Assembly: GCA_964473105.1 (NCBI GenBank)
Contig: CAYYNQ010000026.1
Coordinates: forward strand, 1-40,238
Direction of reading: 5' to 3'
Length of the DNA stretch: 40,238 nt
Source: CAYYNQ01 sp964473105
GTDB taxonomy: Bacteria > Sumerlaeota > Sumerlaeia > MVZB01
The first letter of the stretch is position 1, and each line of letters begins with the position of its first letter. Both the position numbers and the translations under genes were made by a program. This document shows positions 25,362 to 33,029 of the stretch, piece by piece. A model generated the notes under the pieces. The model saw nothing but the letters and a program-made list of their open reading frames with translations, had not been told where the DNA came from and made no database searches.

Positions 25362-27209
25362 TTGAATGTAATTCCTCTCAATTTAAAGATCATGAGCCAT
25401 CTGGCGGTTCTTGCGTTGATTGCGACAGATCACGGACGAGCGGCCATGCAGTTCAGCGATGTCACGCTCGAGGTCGGCATTACGCACACCTTTACGCCGA
25501 TACCCAATGATTGCGCCACTAACGGGCCTCATGGCGGAGATACAAGAAAATTTGTTGCGGGCGTGGTTGCCGAGGACTTCAATGGCGATGGCTGGTTTGA
25601 CCTTTATGTTTTACAGTCAGGTTTGTCACCGAACCTGATGTATATCAACAACGGGGGTGCTTCGTTCAGTAACGAGGCCACGACCCGCGGTGCGGATCTT
25701 ATTGGATTCGCCATGGGCGCTGCCGCTGCCGATTTCGACAATGATGGCGATGTCGATATCTGTGTGACGTATTGTTCGCCGCCGCATGTTTTGCTGGTCA
25801 ATGATGGCGATGGATACTTCACCGTTGACACCGCAATGCTGACCCACCCCCTGTCCAGTGTCACGAGTCCCGCCTGGGGCGATGTTGATAATGACGGTCA
25901 ACTTGAGCTGGTGATCGGGCAGTGGAATGAAGAACCCGAGAATGTCTACCTGTATCGGAATACCGGGAACGGCGGCTTGGAATCCTACGAGTTTCGTTCC
26001 TCCCCACACCAGGATATCTGGTCATTCAGTCCGAGATTTGCTGATTTCAACAATGATCGTCTTTCAGACCTGATGCTCGTGTGTGATTTCCGAAATACAC
26101 AGTTGTATATGAATGTGGGTAACGGGAGTTTCCAGAATGTGACGGGCACCCATATTAACATCGTGGACGAGAACGGCATGGGGCATACCATCGGTGATTT
26201 CAACAATGACGGATTCCTGGACATATTTGTGAGCAGTATTGTCGGTTATCCCGAGGGGAATGCCCTGTATAAAAACAATGGCGACGGGACTTTTGAGGAT
26301 ATTGCGGAGAGTGCGGGTGTTTGGGATGGTCTCTGGGGGTGGGGGGCCAGTTTCGGCGACCTGGACAACGATGGTGACCTTGACCTTTTTCATGTGACCG
26401 GCTGGCCTTTCCAGTGGGAGAGCCAGAAGCCCGCGCGGCTGTTCGAGAACCAGGGCGATGAAACATTTGTTGATGTGGCTGCTGATTCCGGTGCGGACGA
26501 TCTCGGCCAAGGCAGAGGCGTCGTCCTGTTCGATTACGATAATGACGGCCAACTGGACATTTTTATCGCGAATCATGAAGAGACGATTTTCGAGGGATTC
26601 AAGCCGATCGGGAAGAGCCCCGGCATTCCCGTGCTGCTTCGTAATGAGACAACCCCGGCCAATCATTGGCTGAAGGTCTCACTGGCGGGCACGCCTCCAT
26701 TCCACAGCCATGGCATCGGCTCGAGGGTCTATATCCGTGCGGGCTCGGAAATGCAGATGCGTGAACTGGACGCCTCATCGAACTACCTGTCCCAGAATCC
26801 AAACAGGATGGCGCATTTTGGGCTGGGGACGGGCCAGGTGGTTGACGAGGTCCGGGCGGAATGGGTCAGTGGAGACGCCACCCTGGTCGAGAACGTTGAT
26901 GCCGATCAGTTGATTGTCCTCCCGGATCCAACTGCGGATATATCCAGCCGCCGGGTGGATATCGGGGAGCCGATCACGGCTGCGGCGGCAAACGGCTCTT
27001 CAGGGGCAGGGGTCCTGAAATGGATCATCGAGGCCCAGGAATACGAGGACCCCGTGACCTATTCGTTCGACGAGCACGGGGCAAAGGAATTGCGGTTGAA
27101 CAGGTATGACGGGGATGGAGAAACACTTCTTTACTCCGAGCTTTATCGTATCCGGGTCGTCAACCCGGACAACAGAGTTTCGGGTTCGCTCTGGATGGGC
27201 CTGGAATGA
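25362..27209 (+). CDS. Secreted FG-GAP/VCBS-repeat protein with ASPIC/UnbV domain
   Basis: This 615-residue protein has at least seven beta-propeller repeats with calcium-type DxDxDG loops (DFNGDGWFD, DFDNDGDVD, DVDNDGQLE, DFNNDRLSD, DFNNDGFLD, DLDNDGDLD, DYDNDGQLD). These are followed by an ASPIC/UnbV segment (NHWLKVSLAG, GIGSRVYIRAG, FGLGTG, VRAEWVSG) and a short beta C-terminal part. Such proteins are exported and bind partners or surfaces. The start is uncertain: TTG 25362 gives a better signal peptide (a Lys before the hydrophobic part), while ATG 25392 is the first ATG. No strong ribosome site is visible for either. It lies 86 bases after the second prepilin, on the same strand. Confidence 0.85.
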   Translation: MNVIPLNLKIMSHLAVLALIATDHGRAAMQFSDVTLEVGITHTFTPIPNDCATNGPHGGDTRKFVAGVVAEDFNGDGWFDLYVLQSGLSPNLMYINNGGASFSNEATTRGADLIGFAMGAAAADFDNDGDVDICVTYCSPPHVLLVNDGDGYFTVDTAMLTHPLSSVTSPAWGDVDNDGQLELVIGQWNEEPENVYLYRNTGNGGLESYEFRSSPHQDIWSFSPRFADFNNDRLSDLMLVCDFRNTQLYMNVGNGSFQNVTGTHINIVDENGMGHTIGDFNNDGFLDIFVSSIVGYPEGNALYKNNGDGTFEDIAESAGVWDGLWGWGASFGDLDNDGDLDLFHVTGWPFQWESQKPARLFENQGDETFVDVAADSGADDLGQGRGVVLFDYDNDGQLDIFIANHEETIFEGFKPIGKSPGIPVLLRNETTPANHWLKVSLAGTPPFHSHGIGSRVYIRAGSEMQMRELDASSNYLSQNPNRMAHFGLGTGQVVDEVRAEWVSGDATLVENVDADQLIVLPDPTADISSRRVDIGEPITAAAANGSSGAGVLKWIIEAQEYEDPVTYSFDEHGAKELRLNRYDGDGETLLYSELYRIRVVNPDNRVSGSLWMGLE

Positions 27210-27425
27210 AAACAGATGGAAATCACGGAGAGGGGGTATGACCCTTGTCGGGGATGGCGGTAATCGATTTCCGGATCCGCACGACGACATCCTGACGGGA
27301 TCGAATCATCGCTCACAGAAACGGGTGAAATTGGGCGAGTGGAGGCTCGAGTTGTCTGGCCGAACCATTTTGCCTTCAAGGCGTTAGGTTGAAAAAACAA
27401 AACAATGGCGGATGTGGTATTGACC

Positions 27426-27442
27426 CACGGGTCATACCCGTG
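27426..27442. repeat. Perfect 7+3+7 palindrome
   Basis: CACGGGT (27426-27432), CAT, ACCCGTG (27436-27442). It lies upstream of the possible promoter and could be an operator or a small hairpin; no T-run follows. Confidence 0.45.
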
Positions 27443-27481
27443 AGATAATGGAAAAACGCTGCCTGATGACTTCCCCCGGAC

Positions 27482-27509
27482 TCGACCGGGACCGGTGGCG
27501 GGTTATAAT
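27482..27509 (+). promoter_or_regulatory. Possible sigma-70-type promoter
   Basis: TCGACC (27482-27487; four of six match TTGACA), 16-base spacer, perfect TATAAT (27504-27509). The same 16-base spacing is seen at the strong promoter of the locus. It would drive the third secreted-domain gene, reading through the remnant. Confidence 0.4.
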
Positions 27510-27533
27510 TTAACGTAAAGATGGATGAACGCC

Positions 27534-27620
27534 ATGTATGGTATGACCCGAAATGGTTCGGATTGCGGTGATGCCGGTCCTCCGCCCAACGGGGTTCGTC
27601 GCGGTGGGTTGTATGAATGA
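27534..27620 (+). pseudogene. Remnant of the C-terminal tail of a two-domain protein
   Basis: Translating from ATG 27534 gives a 28-residue peptide including GSDCGDAGPPPNGVRRG and ending LYE, which copies the conserved tail of the two complete two-domain proteins. The rest of the gene is missing. The bases after its stop also match those after the stop of the 22623-24536 gene, up to about 27689. This is a footprint of an earlier duplication or of deletion of an intermediate copy. Confidence 0.75.
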
Positions 27621-27689
27621 TGGGGGGACATGCCGGATATGAATTGATTCCGGCAGCTGTTCTCCCGCCCCGGCCTGGATGACGGGGCG
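27553..27689 (+). repeat. Duplicated tail-plus-spacer segment (partner 24470-24606)
   Basis: The segment spans the remnant tail, its stop codon and the following non-coding spacer (GGGGGGACATGCCGGATATG and on). The partner lies at the end of the copy 1 two-domain gene and before prepilin 2. Similarity outside coding sequence argues for DNA duplication rather than selection on protein. Confidence 0.7.
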
Positions 27690-27738
27690 TCTGAAGGATG
27701 AAGAAAACCTTGCATGGAAATGGAAAAGGAGATGGATG

Positions 27739-29655
27739 ATGAAGATCGTGATAAAATCAGTATTTGCCCCGTGTGCGTTACTTTACCTGTTGGTTGGCTC
27801 CACGGCAACCGGTGCCATTTTTTACGAGGGTTTTGACACCCAACCGCTGAATTCCAACTGGGTTACGGGGGGTGCTGTCTGTGGCACCGCCTTCGGGCAG
27901 ATACAGGATATCAACGACCTCAGTATGCCGACGGACGAGGAGGCACGCCTTGTCAACGTCCATTTTGATGATAACGACCCATCGCCTAACGGTGCGCTTT
28001 TGATTGGGGATGGCAGGAGCAACGGCTCGGACTATATCTACGCGGAATATATCAACTCGTTCCCCCGGGGGAACAATCTGGTCTGCCAGTTTGCATCATG
28101 GGGTGACACGACTAACCCGTCGTCGGTGGGTGGCGTGACGTTGCCGTGGGCGAGCGAAGGACCGACCTCCCCCTACGGGCCCTGGCATTGCGACCCCGAC
28201 GGGGCATCCGGCCCCGCGCCCTGTGGCTTTCCCCAGTCATACATCCTGGGGGGTCTGGGAGATGGCAGCGTTCAAACTTTTTTCAGGTTTATTGCGGAAT
28301 GCACATGGCAGAATGGCCCCAAGGTTCATGGAGACTTCCAGACGGCCCACGATGCCGCCATCAACCGTAATTCTGCAATCTGGATCCGGGTATGGCTGGG
28401 TAATACCGATGGCGCATATGGTGAATGGTCGGATGATGTCGGCGCGACCTGGAATCCGATTAGGGACCGCTCCGGGGGCGTGATCGATCTTCGGGACTCG
28501 GGAGCGAATAACACGGATCCGGCATGGCTGGGCCTCGGGGGGCCTCGTGGTTTTGGTGAGCACCGCTGGTATGACCATGTGGAAGTCGGTGATGACACCA
28601 GTCCCCTGACCGATCCCGCCGTTCTGGTGGCCACCGGGCCCGGCCCGACCCCGGAGCCGACCCCGGAGCCGACGCCGACCCCGGAGCCGACGCCGACTCC
28701 TGATCCGACGCCGACCCCGGAGCCGACCCCTACCCCGGCTCCCGGCTCGACTGCAACTCTTCCCTTCTGCGAGGATTTCAATGCAGGCGGACCTATCGAT
28801 GGCAGCCGTTGGGTTCGCGGGGGAGACGCGTCAGGCAACAGTGCTCCCATCCAGGACGTTAATGACCTCAGCATGCCGCCCAATCAAACTTCAAGATTCG
28901 TTAATGTCGTCACGGTTGATGGTGATGACGATCCTGTTCTCCTGATTGGAGATGGGGACGGCAACGGCTCCGATTATATTTATGCGGAGGCAAAGTTCCC
29001 GTTTGCTCGGGGGAACAACCTGGTCTGTCAATTCCAGTCGTTCGGAACCTATGATAACGTGGGGGAGGGCGATTTCGTTGCGCCTACGGTGAATGGTTCC
29101 CCGATACCCTGGCAGGGATTGGCGACAAGCCCGTATGGTCCATGGCATTGCGATCCTGACGGCTCGGATGTCAATGGGCCGGTGGGTCTTCCCCAGTCAT
29201 TCATCCTGGGGGGGCTGGGAGATGGCAGCATTCAAACCTGGTACCGGTTTATCAACAGCTGCGCATGGCAGAATGGCCCCAGGGTTGAAAATGATTTCAA
29301 GATCCGCTATTGGGCTTCCAGGGAACGTGCGACTTCAACCTGGTTCAGGTTCTGGCTTGGCAATACGGATGGAGCCTACGGTGAATGGACCGATGATTGG
29401 GGCGTGACCTGGAATCCTTTCCGGGACACTGGCGGCACGGTTATTGATACCCGGGACACGGGTACGCTTGACACGGACCCGGCCTGGCTGGCCCTGGGCG
29501 CCACTCCATTCAGCGGCCACAGGTTGTATGACAACATTTATGTCGGGAATGACAATTTCCCGCCCCCCGACCCGATGATTTACATGACGGGTGCGGATTG
29601 CGGTGATACCGGTCCCCCGCCCAACCGGGTTCGTCGCAGTGAATTGTATGAATAA
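27739..29655 (+). CDS. Secreted two-domain protein with PT/EP linker, copy 2
   Basis: This 638-residue paralog of 22623-24536 has a signal peptide (KSVFAPCALLYLLVGSTATG) and two domains (about 25-300 and 338-610), joined by a longer Pro-Thr-Glu/Asp linker at 302-335. The tail is the same SDCGDTGPPPNRVRR type, with ADC in place of SDC. Domain 1 opens with FYEGFDTQ instead of FCEDFN, closer to the single-domain protein at 21543, while domain 2 is close to the domains of copy 1. This mosaic suggests domain shuffling. AAGGAGAT sits seven bases before ATG 27739; an ATG at 27736 is also possible. Function unknown; likely exported. Confidence 0.8.
   Translation: MKIVIKSVFAPCALLYLLVGSTATGAIFYEGFDTQPLNSNWVTGGAVCGTAFGQIQDINDLSMPTDEEARLVNVHFDDNDPSPNGALLIGDGRSNGSDYIYAEYINSFPRGNNLVCQFASWGDTTNPSSVGGVTLPWASEGPTSPYGPWHCDPDGASGPAPCGFPQSYILGGLGDGSVQTFFRFIAECTWQNGPKVHGDFQTAHDAAINRNSAIWIRVWLGNTDGAYGEWSDDVGATWNPIRDRSGGVIDLRDSGANNTDPAWLGLGGPRGFGEHRWYDHVEVGDDTSPLTDPAVLVATGPGPTPEPTPEPTPTPEPTPTPDPTPTPEPTPTPAPGSTATLPFCEDFNAGGPIDGSRWVRGGDASGNSAPIQDVNDLSMPPNQTSRFVNVVTVDGDDDPVLLIGDGDGNGSDYIYAEAKFPFARGNNLVCQFQSFGTYDNVGEGDFVAPTVNGSPIPWQGLATSPYGPWHCDPDGSDVNGPVGLPQSFILGGLGDGSIQTWYRFINSCAWQNGPRVENDFKIRYWASRERATSTWFRFWLGNTDGAYGEWTDDWGVTWNPFRDTGGTVIDTRDTGTLDTDPAWLALGATPFSGHRLYDNIYVGNDNFPPPDPMIYMTGADCGDTGPPPNRVRRSELYE
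28643..28743 (+). repeat. PTPEPT-coding tandem repeat, linker of copy 2
   Basis: Repeated CCGACCCCGGAG-like units code for an about 34-residue linker, longer than the one in copy 1 and with a PTPDPTPT variant. Length change between paralogs suggests slippage. Confidence 0.8.
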
Positions 29656-29744
29656 ACCCGGGTGTTTGCCGCGTGGGGAATGAATGTCAAGGCGCATCCT
29701 GATGCGTTGGGCCTTACTTGGGCGGGTCGTAACATGGGATCAGG

Positions 29745-30008
29745 ATGGCCCTGCGGCCCGTCAGGCTGGCTGTGCATTTCCGTAATGCAATCATCCAGTT
29801 CGTCAATTCACGCAGGCTGCAGATGGGTGTCAGGGCCGGGCAGGATGATCCGTGGTTTTTGACCCCGGTTTATGACTGTGGTTTTGATATAAGGGGCTTC
29901 TGGCAGAATGCAATCAGCATGTATTCAGGCCGGGGTGCCGTCGATTATACACAGTTGTTGATCGACTACTGGCATTATCGAGAAGGCCTGTCGGGTCCGA
30001 TTCAATGA
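29745..30008 (+). CDS. Small hypothetical protein overlapping the alcohol dehydrogenase start
   Basis: This 87-residue frame starts at ATG 29745, with an in-frame stop just before at 29730. It ends with a four-base overlap (ATGA) with the alcohol dehydrogenase gene, a sign of translational coupling that argues for a real gene. The composition is mixed (Trp, Tyr, Phe, Arg) without a signal peptide, membrane segment or recognised motif. It could be the leftover end of an older gene. I do not recognise a family. Confidence 0.45.
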   Translation: MALRPVRLAVHFRNAIIQFVNSRRLQMGVRAGQDDPWFLTPVYDCGFDIRGFWQNAISMYSGRGAVDYTQLLIDYWHYREGLSGPIQ

Positions 30009-31021
30009 GGACATTATTTTACCCCGAATACAACACGCTGGAAATAGCGGATCGGCCCGTTCCGGAAACCCGTGATGATGAAGTGCTCCTCAAGGTCGCC
30101 GCTTGCGGGATATGCGGCAGTGAACTGGAGACTTTCCGGAACCGGAGTTCCCGGCGGACACCTCCCCTGATCATGGGACATGAGTTCTGCGGGACCATTG
30201 AAAAGGTCGGCCCGGGTGTGAACGGTTTTGAAGCCGGGCAGTCCGTGGTGAGCAACGCCCTGGTGCCCTGCAATCAATGTGTCCGGTGCGAACGGGGTGA
30301 CGCACGCCTCTGCGCCGGGCGGCAAATCTTCGGCATGCACCGTGGGGGGGCGTTTGCAGAATTTGTCAATGTGCCGGCCTCCTGCCTGACAGCATGGCCG
30401 GAAGGTGTCCCGGCTGAATGGGCATGCCTTGCGGAACCCATGGCGAACGGGCTGCATATCGTGAGCCTGACCGTTCACTTTGACATACAAACCATTCTGA
30501 TCATCGGGGCGGGACCCATCGGGTTGATGACATTGCAGGCATTCAGGGCGAAAAGATCAGCTCGAATCCTTGTTGCCGACATCAGTGACGGGAGGCTGCA
30601 GGTGGCAGCCAGGCTTGGCGCCGACCGGACGATCTGTTCAACGAAGACGGACCTGCTGGACGTGGTCGGGGACATGACGGGGGGTGAAGGCGCCGACCTT
30701 GTTGTCGACGCCGCAGGGAACAGCATAACGAACAGGTTCGCAGTTGATGCACTCAGGCCGGGAGGTGCGGCGGTATTGATCGGCCTGCTTGAGAATAACA
30801 GCTCGATACAGAGCTATGATATTATTCTTCAGGAAAAGAAGATTATTGGTGCTTATGCGGCAGGGATGGTAGAGCTGGAGGAGGCCCTGGAGCTGATGAA
30901 GACCCGCAGGGTTGACCTGGGCTCCTGGATCCACGCCTTTCCACTGGATGAGGGGGTTGGGGCATTTGGGTTGATGCTCGAGGGTGGTGGTGGCCATTTG
31001 AAGGGCGTGCTTTGCCCGTAG
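30005..31021 (+). CDS. Zinc-dependent alcohol/polyol dehydrogenase (MDR family)
   Basis: This 338-residue cytoplasmic medium-chain dehydrogenase has catalytic zinc ligands in CGICGSE and GHEFCG, structural-zinc cysteines in CNQCVRCERGDARLC, and Rossmann motif GAGPIGL. It resembles sorbitol, threonine or galactitol-type dehydrogenases and would oxidise a polyol or sugar hydroxyl with NAD(P). It starts at ATG 30005 overlapping a small ORF and precedes the hydroxyacid dehydrogenase and FAH-family genes, consistent with a stepwise sugar-acid route. Exact substrate unknown. Confidence 0.9.
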   Translation: MRTLFYPEYNTLEIADRPVPETRDDEVLLKVAACGICGSELETFRNRSSRRTPPLIMGHEFCGTIEKVGPGVNGFEAGQSVVSNALVPCNQCVRCERGDARLCAGRQIFGMHRGGAFAEFVNVPASCLTAWPEGVPAEWACLAEPMANGLHIVSLTVHFDIQTILIIGAGPIGLMTLQAFRAKRSARILVADISDGRLQVAARLGADRTICSTKTDLLDVVGDMTGGEGADLVVDAAGNSITNRFAVDALRPGGAAVLIGLLENNSSIQSYDIILQEKKIIGAYAAGMVELEEALELMKTRRVDLGSWIHAFPLDEGVGAFGLMLEGGGGHLKGVLCP

Positions 31022-31089
31022 TCACTGACCACACCGTGGATATTTTCAGGTTGTCAGACGGATAAACATGGATTTGAGGGGAGACGCCG

Positions 31090-32037
31090 ATGAAGGTCGT
31101 TATCACGGATCACGGATTCAAACATGTGGACCGGGAGAGATCCATTGTCGAGTCCGCCGGTTTTCAACTGGTTGAGATGCAGTGCAAAACGGAGGATCAG
31201 CTCATGACCGGCGTATCGGATGCGGACGCCCTGGTCGTGCAATGGGCGCCTGTCACCAGAAAGGTCATTGCTTCGCTTGATCAGTGCAGGATCATCGTAA
31301 GATATGGGATCGGGGTGGACAATGTTGATCTTGATGCGGCAGGGGAAAGGAATATCCCGGTCTGCAATATTCCCGACTATTGCATCGACGAGGTTGCCGA
31401 CCATGTGCTGGCGCTTGCGCTGGCAGGTTGCCGCCAGTTGAAACAGACCGAACAGCGCTTCAGGGAAGGTGAGTGGAAAATCACCCCGCCCCGACCCATG
31501 CCGGCATCACGGGAAATGGTGTTTGCAACCGCGGGTTATGGACGGATCGCCCGTGAGGTTCTCAGGAGGGCCGCCGGGTTCAAGTTTCGGCCGGCGGCAT
31601 TCGACCCCTATGTTGGAGAAGATGTCATGCAGGGCAATGGGGTCTTGAAGCTCACCGAGGAGGCATTGTTCGATCAGGCTGATATCTTGTCCCTCAACCT
31701 TCCATTGACAAGGGAGACCGCCCATTTCATCAATACGGACCGCCTAAAGCAGATGAAACACGGCGCCGTTCTTGTCAACACGGCCAGGGGTGGCCTGGTG
31801 GATACCACGGCACTTGCAAGGGCTTTGCAGGGCGGGGAAATTGGATTCGCCGGGCTGGATGTTTTCGAAGAGGAGCCGCTTGACATGGAACATCCCCTGT
31901 GGAACTGTGGGAACGCCTTTCTGACATCCCATACCTCGTGGTACAGCGAGGAGAGTGTGCCGAAACTGCAGGAGCTTGCCGCAGAAGAGGCAGTTCGTGG
32001 ATTAAGAGGTGAATCCCTGAAAAACAGGGTTAATTGA
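31090..32037 (+). CDS. D-isomer-specific 2-hydroxyacid dehydrogenase (SerA/CtBP-like)
   Basis: This 315-residue NAD-dependent dehydrogenase has the two-part fold of the family: nucleotide motif TAGYGRIARE, catalytic Arg in NTARGGLVD, Glu in DVFEEEPLD and His in LTSHTSWYSEES. It would interconvert a 2-oxo acid and a D-2-hydroxy acid. The first Gly of GxGxxG reads Ala (AGYGRIA), a mild variation. GAGGGGAG precedes ATG 31090. It lies between the alcohol dehydrogenase and the FAH-family gene and is probably co-transcribed. The substrate could be glyoxylate, hydroxypyruvate or a sugar-derived keto acid. Confidence 0.9.
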   Translation: MKVVITDHGFKHVDRERSIVESAGFQLVEMQCKTEDQLMTGVSDADALVVQWAPVTRKVIASLDQCRIIVRYGIGVDNVDLDAAGERNIPVCNIPDYCIDEVADHVLALALAGCRQLKQTEQRFREGEWKITPPRPMPASREMVFATAGYGRIAREVLRRAAGFKFRPAAFDPYVGEDVMQGNGVLKLTEEALFDQADILSLNLPLTRETAHFINTDRLKQMKHGAVLVNTARGGLVDTTALARALQGGEIGFAGLDVFEEEPLDMEHPLWNCGNAFLTSHTSWYSEESVPKLQELAAEEAVRGLRGESLKNRVN

Positions 32038-32059
32038 ACACGCGATCGGAAACCATATC

Positions 32060-32863
32060 ATGAAGATCGTCCGATATGAGGATGCAGCCGGGAACGTCGG
32101 TTATGCTGCAGATCGGGATGGTTCGTATTGCAATATCAGTGGCGACATCTATGGGGATTTCAGCGTAACCGGTGAGAACGCGAATGTGGCCAGGTTGCTT
32201 GCTCCTGTTGTCCCGACCTCAATCCTTTGTGTGGGCCTCAACTACAGGGAACATGCCGCGGAGGCCAATATGGACGTCCCGGAAAATCCTGTGCTTTTCG
32301 TGAAAGGCATCAACGCACTTCAAAATCCCGATGACCCGATCCTGATCCCCACTTTCATGAAGAGTGAAGAGGTGGACTACGAATGTGAACTTGCAGTTGT
32401 GATCGGGAGAGCATGCAAGAATGTCTCCTGCACGGAGGCCTTGAATTATGTATTGGGCTATACCTGTTCCAATGATGTCAGTGCCCGGGACTGGCAGCTG
32501 AAGAAAGGGGGCGGCCAATGGTGCAGGGGGAAATTTTTCGACACATTTGCGCCGCTGGGGCCATGTCTTGTGACACCCGAGGACATCCCTGAGCCCGGGA
32601 ACCTCAATATCCGGACTATTTTGAATGATGAAGTGGTTCAGGATTCCAATACGAGCGACATGATTTTTGACGTGGGCCGGATCATTGAGTATCTCAGTGG
32701 AAGCACAACCCTGGTGCCCGGCACGGTGATCCTGACCGGGACCCCGCCCGGTGTGGGCATGGCGCAAACCCCGCCGAGATGGCTGAAGGAAGGTGACGTG
32801 ATCACGGTTGAAATTGAAAAGATTGGAACATTGACCAATCCTGTTGAAGCGGAGACCTTTTGA
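32060..32863 (+). CDS. Fumarylacetoacetate hydrolase family protein (2-keto-3-deoxy acid type)
   Basis: This 267-residue enzyme belongs to the FAH family, which cleaves C-C bonds in beta-diketo or keto acids with a divalent metal. Typical blocks are VGLNYREHAAE, PVLFVKG, VDYECELAVVIG (two metal-binding Glu), GYTCSNDVSARDWQ, GKFFDTFAPLGP and ILTGTPPGVGMA. In sugar catabolism such enzymes split 2,4-diketo-3-deoxy acids to pyruvate and a small acid or act as dehydratases; the surrounding dehydrogenases support that idea but do not prove it. It starts 22 bases after the hydroxyacid dehydrogenase stop. Confidence 0.9.
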   Translation: MKIVRYEDAAGNVGYAADRDGSYCNISGDIYGDFSVTGENANVARLLAPVVPTSILCVGLNYREHAAEANMDVPENPVLFVKGINALQNPDDPILIPTFMKSEEVDYECELAVVIGRACKNVSCTEALNYVLGYTCSNDVSARDWQLKKGGGQWCRGKFFDTFAPLGPCLVTPEDIPEPGNLNIRTILNDEVVQDSNTSDMIFDVGRIIEYLSGSTTLVPGTVILTGTPPGVGMAQTPPRWLKEGDVITVEIEKIGTLTNPVEAETF

Positions 32864-33029
32864 GGCTATTTTCCCGATCCCGGAAAACTCGTCATGGCTG
32901 GCAATCAGGGTCTTGACATGCAGGGGTTTTGGATTTTGGGTGCCTAGGGTGGAATGTGCCTGTTTGCGAACTTCGGGGCAGACTCCCGCAGGATCGATGA
33001 CCATGAATATATTGGAGGAGGCAATACCT

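Larger units (their letters stand above)
27210..27738. other. Intergenic region with duplicated remnant
   Basis: About 530 bases lacking an intact gene. It contains a palindrome at 27426-27442, a possible promoter near 27482-27509, and from 27534 a remnant of the tail of a two-domain gene plus its downstream spacer. The segment 27553-27689 is homologous to 24470-24606. Confidence 0.65.

Noticed and set aside
28643..28743. Possible CRISPR or minisatellite array
   Set aside because: The repeats are in frame and encode a Pro-Thr-Glu linker between two domains, with no unique spacers.
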